Shown here one piece after another: positions 1-5,521 of a stretch of 6,740 nt of DNA. A program made the translations under genes and the position numbers. Within the stretch, counting starts at the first letter, position 1; the number at the start of each line of letters is the position of its first letter. The stretch comes from Christiangramia sp. GTDB taxonomy: Bacteria > Bacteroidota > Bacteroidia > Flavobacteriales > Flavobacteriaceae. The notes under the pieces were generated by a model, which searched no databases, was not told where the DNA came from, and saw nothing but the letters and a program-made list of their open reading frames with translations. Location of the stretch: positions 1-6,740 of the forward strand of contig JAHELO010000087.1 in assembly GCA_024644145.1 (NCBI GenBank). Direction: 5' to 3'.

Positions 1-507
1 AAATAACGCCTGCGCTAAAAGTACCCTTACCTTTTGTTTCCCATCAAGGTCTTTCATAAGAGTATAATGGAATTCGGTCTTTATCCCTAAATTTGAAAGC
101 ATGGATGCTGCATTACTTTCTGCATTCCAGCCATCCATCTCTTCAAATTCAACCTGTAACTCTCCTATCCTGTCTGCATTTTCATCAGAATAATCCGCGT
201 AAAGGGCATCCATTTCGGTCTTCACCTTAAAAAGCGGTTTATTACCACGCATCACCGTTTCCAGTACTGTATATTCATCATATAAATTATGATCCTGCTC
301 AAGAACAGACATACGCTTTCCAGGCTCTAAATGAACATGACCAGAGGTAGGCTCAGATTTCCCAGAAAGGATCTTTAAAAATGTAGATTTTCCGGCCCCG
401 TTGGCACCGATGATTCCATAACAGTTTCCCTGCGTAAAGGTGGTATTCACCTCATCGAACAAAACACGTTTTCCAAACTGTACAGAAAGGTTTGATACTG
501 AAAGCAT
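1..507 (-). CDS. ybiT: ABC-F family ATP-binding protein, YbiT-like (partial, C-terminus outside window)
   Basis: The frame is open from the ATG at 507-505 to the left edge, giving the first 169 codons of a protein that is normally about 530-540 residues. It begins MLSVSNLSVQFGKRVLF. Visible parts of the first nucleotide-binding domain are the Walker A GANGAGKST (residues 34-42), a Q-loop glutamine at about 71 in the LEQD segment, an acidic helical insert (about 100-130), and the signature region LDGKQKVRVLLAQALF (154-169) just before the cut. Walker B and the second ATPase domain lie outside. ABC-F proteins have two ATPase domains and no membrane segments; characterised members act on the ribosome, so this is a soluble translation factor or ribosome-protection type protein rather than a transporter. 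The order of motifs and the LLAQALF ending match E. coli YbiT better than Uup or EttA, by recollection and not by search. A -7 motif lies 24 bases upstream of the start. The exact substrate or stress role is unknown. Confidence 0.9.
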   Translation of the reverse strand, partial: MLSVSNLSVQFGKRVLFDEVNTTFTQGNCYGIIGANGAGKSTFLKILSGKSEPTSGHVHLEPGKRMSVLEQDHNLYDEYTVLETVMRGNKPLFKVKTEMDALYADYSDENADRIGELQVEFEEMDGWNAESNAASMLSNLGIKTEFHYTLMKDLDGKQKVRVLLAQALF

Positions 508-530
508 AAACAGATAAAATTAATTTTTTG

Positions 531-538
531 CAAAAATA
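531..538 (-). promoter_or_regulatory. Probable -7 element for the ABC-F gene
   Basis: Read on the minus strand this is TATTTTTG, an exact fit to the Bacteroidota -7 consensus TAnnTTTG. It would start transcription about 20 bases before the ATG at 507, leaving a short leader. No good -33 TTG is found at the usual 17-23 base spacing, so the call rests on the -7 motif and its position. Confidence 0.4.
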
Positions 539-623
539 GGTATTATCAACTTCACTAAGAAAGATTAACGTTTTAAATATTTGTTTTAACTCACACTTAA
601 CATAGCCTGCTGAAGGCAGCGTA

Positions 624-631
624 TATATTTG
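624..631 (+). promoter_or_regulatory. Probable -7 element for the thioredoxin-fold lipoprotein gene
   Basis: TATATTTG is an exact match to TAnnTTTG and lies 46 bases upstream of the ATG at 678, giving a leader of roughly 40 bases. A clear TTG at the expected distance upstream is missing; the nearest T-rich triplet is too far away. The rest of the 508-677 gap shows no gene or strong structure. Confidence 0.4.
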
Positions 632-677
632 TTAAAAAATGGGGCAAACCGAGTGGTCCTAAGGCCTAAAACTGCGA

Positions 678-2090
678 ATGAAATATCTTTTTCTTATACT
701 TTTATCCTGTGCTTTATTGTCTTCAGGATGCAAAAGCGATTCTCCTGAATCGAACTCTGTCTATGTAGGTGGACAGATCAATAATCCCGAAACAGATTTT
801 GTTGTTCTTTCTAAGGAGAACAAAACTATTGACACGCTTTTTCTTAATGAGAAAAATCAGTTTGGCAAGAGTTATGAAAACATGGAAGGTGGAATCTATA
901 CATTTAAACATCCCCCAGAGAGCCAGATAATGTACATGGAACCGGGAGATAGCATCATGATCTACCTCAACACCCTTTCTTTTGATGAATCCCTGAATTT
1001 TAGTGGCGTGGGTGCTCAGAAAAGTAATTTCCTACTGGATATGTTTTTAAAGAACCAGAAGGACAATGACCTCATTCTAACCTACTATAAGATAGAGCCT
1101 TCAAAATTTGCAAAGATAACAGATTCTATCAAGGCCCATAGACTTGGCAAACTCGAGCGACTCGAAGAAAAAAATGAATTTTCTGATGAATTCCTTAAAG
1201 TTGCAAGAGCCAGTATAGATTATGAATATTATGATCTAAGAGAGAGATATACTTTCCTTATCAGGAAATACAACCCGGCATTTACAGACAAAATCCCTGA
1301 AAATTTTAATGACTATCGCAAAGAAATAGATTTTAATAATGAAGAGCTGCAGGATTATTATGTCTACACCAACTTTATAGACGATTACCTGCGTTCCATA
1401 TCAATCGAGGCCTGCTCTAAAAATCATAAGGACCACAAGAAATGTCTTAACATACATTCTTACCGAAACATCGAAAAAAGAATCAGGCTGATAGATTCTC
1501 TTTCTGAAATAAAATCTTTAAAAAATGAATTCATAGACCGGTTAGCCGCTCAGGCGATCATCATGGCTGAAAGGGACAGCAGACTCGATTCTATATTAAA
1601 CCTTTTAGAAAGTATAGATTATACCAATTTAGAAAGTGCGCGTGAACTGGCAGAGATCCAGAAAGACTATTTTATAGGAAGCTCCTTGCACAACCTAACA
1701 GCTCAGGATACAGAAGGAAATATTATAACATATGGCGAGATCATAGACAGACCTACGATAACCTATGCCTGGTCATTCTACTCACCCGCACATCATCGTC
1801 GCCAGCATGCCCTTATTAAAGATCTGCAGGAGCGTTATCCTGAAGTAAGATTTATGGGCGTAAATATAGATCTGGGTGAGAGAGAAGAATGGCTGAGAAC
1901 CGTGGAAACATTTGGTTATGATAAAAATAATGAATTCCAGATCACCCGAAGATCTCCTTCAAAGGATACCTACAAGAAATATCTTAACAAAGTATTATTC
2001 GTAGATGCAAACGGAACCATTGTTCGTGGTGACATACAGTTTGGAAGTCCGGAATTTGAAGGTGAGCTTCTTGAATTTCTAAACAAATAA
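678..2090 (+). CDS. Lipoprotein with DUF4369-like N-terminus and redox-inactive thioredoxin-like C-terminus
   Basis: This is a 470-residue predicted lipoprotein. Residues 1-17 form a hydrophobic type II signal peptide ending LLSSG before Cys18, so the mature protein should be lipid-anchored in the envelope. Residues about 27-110 form a beta-rich segment (VYVGGQINNPETDF, then MEPGDSIMIYLNTLSFDESL) that resembles the DUF4369-type domain ahead of many Bacteroidota TlpA-like proteins. A charged, mostly helical middle (about 115-330) follows. The end (about 333-470) has a thioredoxin/TlpA layout: TAQDTEGN, TITYAWSFYSPAHHRR, a second beta strand VRFMGVNID, and KVLFVDANG near the end. The usual WCxxC is replaced: the aligned positions read S369-P-A-H372, and the usual cis-proline before the LFVD strand is Asn437. 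It therefore cannot act as a normal disulfide reductase. The middle contains Cys246, His250, His253 and Cys256 as a compact cluster. A scaffold, binding or heme/metal-related envelope role is possible but unproven. It is a single gene with its own probable promoter and terminator. Confidence 0.85.
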   Translation: MKYLFLILLSCALLSSGCKSDSPESNSVYVGGQINNPETDFVVLSKENKTIDTLFLNEKNQFGKSYENMEGGIYTFKHPPESQIMYMEPGDSIMIYLNTLSFDESLNFSGVGAQKSNFLLDMFLKNQKDNDLILTYYKIEPSKFAKITDSIKAHRLGKLERLEEKNEFSDEFLKVARASIDYEYYDLRERYTFLIRKYNPAFTDKIPENFNDYRKEIDFNNEELQDYYVYTNFIDDYLRSISIEACSKNHKDHKKCLNIHSYRNIEKRIRLIDSLSEIKSLKNEFIDRLAAQAIIMAERDSRLDSILNLLESIDYTNLESARELAEIQKDYFIGSSLHNLTAQDTEGNIITYGEIIDRPTITYAWSFYSPAHHRRQHALIKDLQERYPEVRFMGVNIDLGEREEWLRTVETFGYDKNNEFQITRRSPSKDTYKKYLNKVLFVDANGTIVRGDIQFGSPEFEGELLEFLNK

Positions 2091-2120
2091 AAAGACCGCC
2101 TTTATTAAGACGGTCTTTTT
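2089..2120. terminator. Bidirectional hairpin terminator between lipoprotein and transaldolase genes
   Basis: AAAAAGACCG (2089-2098) pairs perfectly with CGGTCTTTTT (2111-2120). The 12-base loop can add three further pairs (CTT/AAG) after one mismatch. The A-run on one side and T-run on the other make it a rho-independent terminator when read either way, which suits the convergent genes. It overlaps the lipoprotein stop codon by two bases and ends 19 bases from the transaldolase stop. Confidence 0.88.
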
Positions 2121-2139
2121 AAACTCTAATTTTTTAGAT

Positions 2140-2796
2140 TTACTGATTTCCTTTTTTATAATCTGCCAGGAATTTTTCAAGACCAATATCAGTTAAAGGA
2201 TGATTTAATAATCCTTCGATTGAAGATAGCGGGCCGGTCATTACATCTGCCCCAATCTTCGCACATTCCAATACATGCATGGTATGTCTAACAGAGGCCG
2301 CAAGAATCTCTGTCTGGAATCCATAATTATCATAGATCAGGCGGATATCAGCGATAAGATTTAATCCATCTGTAGAAATATCATCCAGCCTACCAATAAA
2401 AGGCGAAACATAGGTAGCTCCGGCTTTTGCCGCCAGCAAAGCTTGACCTGCAGAGAATACCAGCGTACAGTTGGTTTTAATTCCCTTATCGCTGAAATAC
2501 TTCAGTGCCTTCACCCCTTCTTTTATCATAGGTACTTTTACAATGATCTGGTCATGCAGTTCAGCAAGTTCTTCTCCTTCCCTTACTATCCCCTCAAAAT
2601 CTGTAGCGATCACCTCGGCACTTACATCTCCTTCTACAAGATCACATATCTTCTTATAATGCTTGAAGATATTGTCCTTTCCGGTGATACCTTCTTTCGC
2701 CATCAATGATGGGTTGGTAGTAACTCCGTCTAATACTCCCAGGTCCTGAGCTTCCTTAATCTGGTCGAGATTAGCGGTATCAATAAAAAATTTCAT
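2140..2796 (-). CDS. tal: Transaldolase, small type 3B (TalC/MipB family)
   Basis: This 218-residue protein has the length of the compact decameric transaldolase/fructose-6-phosphate aldolase (FSA) family. Transaldolase moves a dihydroxyacetone unit between sugar phosphates in the non-oxidative pentose phosphate pathway in the cytosol. It begins [16 protein letters not shown], with Asp6 and the GVTTNPSL motif (24-31). The Schiff-base lysine is Lys87 in IIVKVPM. Thr108/Asn109 (TNCT), SPFIGR (131-136) and the ILAASVR strand (164-170) complete the barrel active site. By eye alignment, Glu61 (SAEV) and Phe133 (SPF) hold the positions that are Gln59 and Tyr131 in E. coli FsaA; glutamate and phenylalanine are the transaldolase residues, so true transaldolase activity is favoured over FSA. 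The start is set by the family N-terminus. It lies 51 bases downstream of the dehydrogenase on the same strand with no clear promoter between them, so co-transcription is possible. Confidence 0.95.
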   Translation of the reverse strand: MKFFIDTANLDQIKEAQDLGVLDGVTTNPSLMAKEGITGKDNIFKHYKKICDLVEGDVSAEVIATDFEGIVREGEELAELHDQIIVKVPMIKEGVKALKYFSDKGIKTNCTLVFSAGQALLAAKAGATYVSPFIGRLDDISTDGLNLIADIRLIYDNYGFQTEILAASVRHTMHVLECAKIGADVMTGPLSSIEGLLNHPLTDIGLEKFLADYKKGNQ

Positions 2797-2847
2797 AGTT
2801 GTGTGTTATTTTGAATGTTAATGAAATACCAAATGATGGTAATAAAA

Positions 2848-3669
2848 TTACAATTTATAATGCTTCATGAGCATTTTCTCATATAGTTTATCGGGCAACA
2901 AACTCTTCAGTTTTACAGATAATTTCTGAAGCCGCTCCCCCACTTTATAATGAACATTTGGGTCTGGCGTTTCAATTATCTTCAATATTTCGCGGGCCAT
3001 TAATTCTGGGTCCTGCCCGGCATCAACATGCTCATTCATTAATTCCAGAGTATTCCCGTAAACCTCTTCATACGGCGATCCTTTTCTAACTGGTGCATGG
3101 TAACGACCCGAGGCAATATTTGTTGCAAAGTCCCCCGGGGCCACATTGGTCATTTTAATATTGAATTGTTTGATCTCCATACGGTATGCTTCCGCAGTGA
3201 TCTCAAGAGCACCTTTCGTAGCCGAATAAATACCCCGGTACGGCAAACCCATATAACCGGCGATAGAAGTCACATTTATAATAAGACCATTTTTCTGCTC
3301 CCGCATAAACGGCAGCACGTGTTTAATCATATTTAACGGACCAAAATAATTGGTCTCAAATGCTTTTTTTATCTCGATCTCAGGAGTTTCTTCAATAGGA
3401 CCAGTGATGCCTACTCCAGCATTATTGATAAGTATATCTATTCTGCCTGCCTGTTCGAGCACGTAGTTTACAGCCTCCTGAATAGAATTCTCATTGGTAA
3501 CATCTAATTGTACAAAATTGAAGTCTGTTTCAGAATTATTTTTAGCTTTCCTGCTGGTACCGTATACAGTAAAATTTCGTTTGCTTAAATAGGTCGCGAT
3601 AGACTTTCCGATCCCGGAAGAAGCGCCGGTAATGAGCACTACTTTTTTAGAAGATTCCCCTTGTTTCAT
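2848..3669 (-). CDS. Short-chain dehydrogenase/reductase (classical SDR)
   Basis: This is a 273-residue cytosolic NAD(P)-dependent oxidoreductase of the classical SDR family; the substrate is not recognisable. The cofactor motif TGASSGIG is at residues 14-21, NNAG at 82-85, and the catalytic tetrad is Asn107, Ser135, Tyr148 and Lys152 (YSATK). The PG motif after the catalytic helix is VAPGDFATNI (176-185). An arginine at the end of the second beta strand (GTSR40) favours NADP(H). The C-terminal part (about 185-273) is a substrate-binding cap like that of 17-beta-hydroxysteroid or retinol dehydrogenase-like SDRs. The chosen start is the ATG at 3669-3667 (MKQGESSKK), which puts the Rossmann motif at its usual distance. 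The frame stays open to an ATG at 3735, but that adds 22 hydrophobic residues encoded by the 3' end of ffs and its terminator, so it is rejected. A near -7 motif (CATATTTG, 3683-3676) lies just before the start; otherwise readthrough from ffs is possible. Confidence 0.92.
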   Translation of the reverse strand: MKQGESSKKVVLITGASSGIGKSIATYLSKRNFTVYGTSRKAKNNSETDFNFVQLDVTNENSIQEAVNYVLEQAGRIDILINNAGVGITGPIEETPEIEIKKAFETNYFGPLNMIKHVLPFMREQKNGLIINVTSIAGYMGLPYRGIYSATKGALEITAEAYRMEIKQFNIKMTNVAPGDFATNIASGRYHAPVRKGSPYEEVYGNTLELMNEHVDAGQDPELMAREILKIIETPDPNVHYKVGERLQKLSVKLKSLLPDKLYEKMLMKHYKL

Positions 3670-3709
3670 ATCGCACAAATATGCAATAAATTTAGGAATT
3701 AGTAGAAAC

Positions 3710-3716
3710 AAAAAAT
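3710..3716 (-). terminator. U-run terminator of ffs
   Basis: On the minus strand the sequence A followed by six T residues comes immediately after the CTTGCC arm of the SRP RNA closing stem. With that stem as the hairpin it forms an intrinsic terminator. It lies about 40 bases ahead of the dehydrogenase start, so some readthrough into that gene cannot be excluded. Confidence 0.6.
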
Positions 3717-3810
3717 GGCAAGCGACCCACATCACACCGCTACGACCGCCTACCCTTGCTGCGTTCCCGCCCTGGGGGATTCAGCAGGAGCTGGTTGTGT
3801 GGGACTTGCC
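3717..3810 (-). ncRNA. ffs: Signal recognition particle RNA, bacterial small (4.5S) type
   Basis: Read on the minus strand, the 5' segment GGCAAG-U-CCCACA (3810-3798) pairs with the 3' segment UGUGGG-UCG-CUUGCC (3731-3717), closing a rod of about 94 nucleotides. Further in, UGCUG pairs with CAGCA. The tip is the diagnostic helix 8: GCG-GGAA-CGC (3770-3761) with the GGAA tetraloop, then AGCAAGGG (the conserved asymmetric-loop side that binds Ffh) facing CCCCCAGG. This RNA assembles with Ffh to target nascent membrane and secreted proteins to FtsY at the inner membrane. The 3' end runs into six T residues (3715-3710), so the closing helix doubles as a terminator. A canonical promoter lies directly upstream. 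The ends are placed from the pairing and may be off by a few bases. Confidence 0.93.
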
Positions 3811-3814
3811 GCTG

Positions 3815-3844
3815 CAAATATACAATCTTTGTATCTTTTCGCAA
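3815..3844 (-). promoter_or_regulatory. Bacteroidota-type promoter of ffs
   Basis: On the minus strand TTG (3844-3842), 19 bases, then TATATTTG (3822-3815) fit the Bacteroidota sigma-ABfr consensus TTG-N17-23-TAnnTTTG. Transcription would begin about 5-7 bases after the -7 box, which coincides with the 5' end of the SRP RNA inferred from its closing stem. The spacer contains a perfect inverted repeat, ATACAA-TCT-TTGTAT (3820-3834). Confidence 0.75.
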
Positions 3845-3898
3845 GCTTTTTTTAAAGTGAATTGGTTAATTTAGCTCGGTATTCAAGCCTATTTTACC

Positions 3899-4951
3899 AT
3901 GAACAAATTTAACTTACTGTTACTCTTTATTTTAAACTTTTTATTTTTTTCCTGCGGAAGCAATAATGGTAATAAAAAATCTGATTTTTCTTTAAAATTC
4001 TCCGGTAAAAAATCTGAATTTAAGCTTAACGAAAGTCTGAATGCTACCATACAGAATCCTAAAAACAGGACTATAGATTCAGTTTCATTCTTTCTGGGCG
4101 ATCAACAATTAACAGGCTCAAATAATGGAAAGCTGGATATGAAACTCCAAAATGTATTGCTGGGGAATCATCTGATAAAAGCGATCGTATATTCCGAAGA
4201 ATCTACAGATACGGTTTCAAAAAACATCACGATCCTTAATTCTGCCTCTCCTGAGATTTACACTTATGAGATCATCAATTCATATCCCCATGATATCACC
4301 TCCTACACTCAGGGACTGGAGTTCCATGGAGATACATTATATGAAAGCATAGGACAATATGGAAGCTCCAAACTAAGAAAAGTGGACCTTGAAACTGGCG
4401 AGGTTATTAAGGAAATAAAGCTGGATGACCAGTATTTCGCGGAAGGACTTACAATATTGAATGATAAACTTTACCAGCTCACATGGCAGGAAGGGGAAGG
4501 TTTTATTTATAACCTGGATACCTTTGAAAAAACAGGAACATTTGGATATGATCAAAGTAAAGAAGGCTGGGGCTTGTGCAATAACGGAGAAAAGATCTTT
4601 AAAAGTGATGGTACTGAAAAAATCTGGATCCTGGACCCCGAAACTTTAGCTGAACAAGGGTACATACAACCTACCACTCATAAATCTGTTTCCACCAAAT
4701 TCAATGAACTGGAATGGGTTAACGGGATGATCTACGCCAATACTTATCAAAAAGACGGGGTTGCTATTATAAATCCGGATAACGGGGCGATAGAAGGACT
4801 TATAAATTTTAGTGATTTAAGAAACCAGGTCACGCAGCACCAAAAATTAGATGTGCTCAACGGGATCGCATATAATAAAAACACAGACAAACTTTACGTA
4901 ACAGGTAAGAACTGGGATAAAATTTTTGAAGTTAAGATTATTAAAAAGTAA
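3899..4951 (+). CDS. Glutaminyl-peptide cyclotransferase, beta-propeller type, lipoprotein
   Basis: This 350-residue protein is predicted to convert N-terminal glutamine of peptides or proteins to pyroglutamate, releasing ammonia. Residues 1-18 are a hydrophobic lipoprotein signal (LFFS before Cys19), so it is anchored in the envelope. Residues about 28-114 form a beta-rich stretch that looks like an Ig-like domain (LNATIQNPKNR, then LLGNHLIKAIVYSEES). Residues about 120-350 are the five-bladed propeller of the plant/bacterial glutaminyl cyclase family: YTQGLEF (136-142), LYESIGQYGSS (147-157), YFAEGLT (179-185), LYQLTW (191-196), EGWGL (222-226), KSDGT (235-239), NELEWVNG (269-276), DVLNGIAYN (318-326) and LYVTGKNW (332-339). 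Glu149 in YES probably matches the catalytic glutamate of papaya cyclase. No strong promoter was found in the 54 bases before the start; a near-consensus TATCTTTT lies at 3832-3839, overlapping the divergent ffs promoter. Its stop overlaps the start of the next gene by one base. Confidence 0.92.
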   Translation: MNKFNLLLLFILNFLFFSCGSNNGNKKSDFSLKFSGKKSEFKLNESLNATIQNPKNRTIDSVSFFLGDQQLTGSNNGKLDMKLQNVLLGNHLIKAIVYSEESTDTVSKNITILNSASPEIYTYEIINSYPHDITSYTQGLEFHGDTLYESIGQYGSSKLRKVDLETGEVIKEIKLDDQYFAEGLTILNDKLYQLTWQEGEGFIYNLDTFEKTGTFGYDQSKEGWGLCNNGEKIFKSDGTEKIWILDPETLAEQGYIQPTTHKSVSTKFNELEWVNGMIYANTYQKDGVAIINPDNGAIEGLINFSDLRNQVTQHQKLDVLNGIAYNKNTDKLYVTGKNWDKIFEVKIIKK

Positions 4952-5355
4952 TGGAATTAAATCCGGAGATATACGAGAAGCAGCTTGTTGTAGAAAGAAA
5001 ACATCTGGATAACCGGGAGCACGTGAACAATGTGCAGTATGTACAATGGGTACAGGATATTGCCGAAGAACACTGGGAGGTTAGAGCTACAGATGAGCAA
5101 AAGGCCCAGGTGATCTGGGTGGTTGTCAAGCACGAAATAAGTTATAAAAATGAAGCGTTCCTTGGCGAGCAGGTATTACTCCAAACCTATGTGGGAGCTG
5201 CAACCCATGTCACATCCACCAGGCATGTGATCATTAAAAATTCTGATACTGGTAAATTACTGGCAGAGGCTAAAACAACCTGGTGTTTATTGGACGCAGA
5301 GTCTAAAAAACCAGTTAAGATCTCTGAAGAATTAAAACGGGTGTTTATGCAATAA
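4951..5355 (+). CDS. Acyl-CoA thioesterase, 4HBT hotdog-fold (YbgC/FadM-like)
   Basis: This 134-residue protein has the length of single-domain hotdog thioesterases, which hydrolyse acyl-CoA esters in the cytosol as dimers or tetramers. The active-site segment is LDNREHVNNVQYVQWVQDIAE (19-39), in which Asp20 and the HVNN motif (24-27) sit at the start of the long hotdog helix. The strands that follow (VIWVVVKHEISYKNEA, then GEQVLLQTYVG, RHVIIKN, LAEAKTTWCLLD) give the expected order. The natural acyl group cannot be told from sequence. The start ATG (4951-4953) shares one base with the TAA stop of the cyclotransferase in a TAATG arrangement, so it should be translated by coupling from the same mRNA. 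There is no obvious biochemical link to glutaminyl cyclisation; the pairing may simply be positional. Confidence 0.9.
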   Translation: MELNPEIYEKQLVVERKHLDNREHVNNVQYVQWVQDIAEEHWEVRATDEQKAQVIWVVVKHEISYKNEAFLGEQVLLQTYVGAATHVTSTRHVIIKNSDTGKLLAEAKTTWCLLDAESKKPVKISEELKRVFMQ

Positions 5356-5356
5356 C

Positions 5357-5381
5357 CAGATGGTAAGTCATCTGTGACTTA
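5357..5381 (+). repeat. Two overlapping, mutually exclusive inverted repeats after the thioesterase stop
   Basis: CAGATG (5357-5362) pairs with CATCTG (5369-5374) over a 6-base loop. TAAGTCA (5364-5370) pairs with TGACTTA (5375-5381) over a 4-base loop. The two share bases, so only one hairpin can form at a time. Neither is followed by a T-run. The remaining bases up to 5473 show no gene. Confidence 0.45.
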
Positions 5382-5473
5382 AAGAGCAACACCTCCCACC
5401 TATTCTTTAAAATATAGATTCCCAATTCACACTTACAGATGAAAAAGGAATTATAGAACTCATTTAAAATCAC

Positions 5474-5505
5474 AAAAAAAGCCATTCTTGCGAATGGCTT
5501 TTTTT
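5474..5505. terminator. Bidirectional hairpin terminator between thioesterase gene and glyA
   Basis: Seven A residues plus GCCATTC (5474-5487) pair perfectly with GAATGGC plus seven T residues (5492-5505) around a TTGC tetraloop, a 14-base-pair stem. The A/T flanks let it work as an intrinsic terminator on both strands. It lies 118 bases after the thioesterase stop and 16 bases beyond the glyA stop. Confidence 0.92.
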
Positions 5506-5521
5506 CTATAATATAATTGTG

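Noticed and set aside
508..623. Search for a small RNA or small gene in the divergent gap
   Set aside because: The stretch is AT-rich with no stable hairpin plus T-run and no start codon followed by a convincing frame; only the -7 elements stand out.
632..677. Relatively GC-rich leader before the lipoprotein gene as a possible riboswitch
   Set aside because: At about 45 bases it is too short for a known riboswitch class, and only trivial stems such as ACC-GAGT-GGT can be drawn.
2443..2709. Plus-strand frames of 88 and 62 codons within the transaldolase gene
   Set aside because: Both are antisense to a strongly recognisable enzyme and show no family features of their own.
2797..2847. Possible promoter for the transaldolase in the 51-base gap
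   Set aside because: The nearest candidate on the minus strand does not fit TAnnTTTG at its TA position, and no TTG spacing supports it.
3632..3874. Plus-strand open frame of 80 codons across the ffs region
   Set aside because: It lies antisense to the SDR 5' end and the SRP RNA; the coding pattern is poor (multiple Pro/Trp from the RNA gene) and no family is recognisable.
4941..5129. Minus-strand frame of 62 codons rich in Cys, Ser and Thr
   Set aside because: It is the antisense shadow of the thioesterase gene, which has a clear hotdog motif; the Cys/Ser richness comes from reversed codons.
5439..5456. ATG followed by a very short frame (MKKEL)
   Set aside because: Five codons, in a region leading into a terminator and with no ribosome-binding or conservation signal visible.
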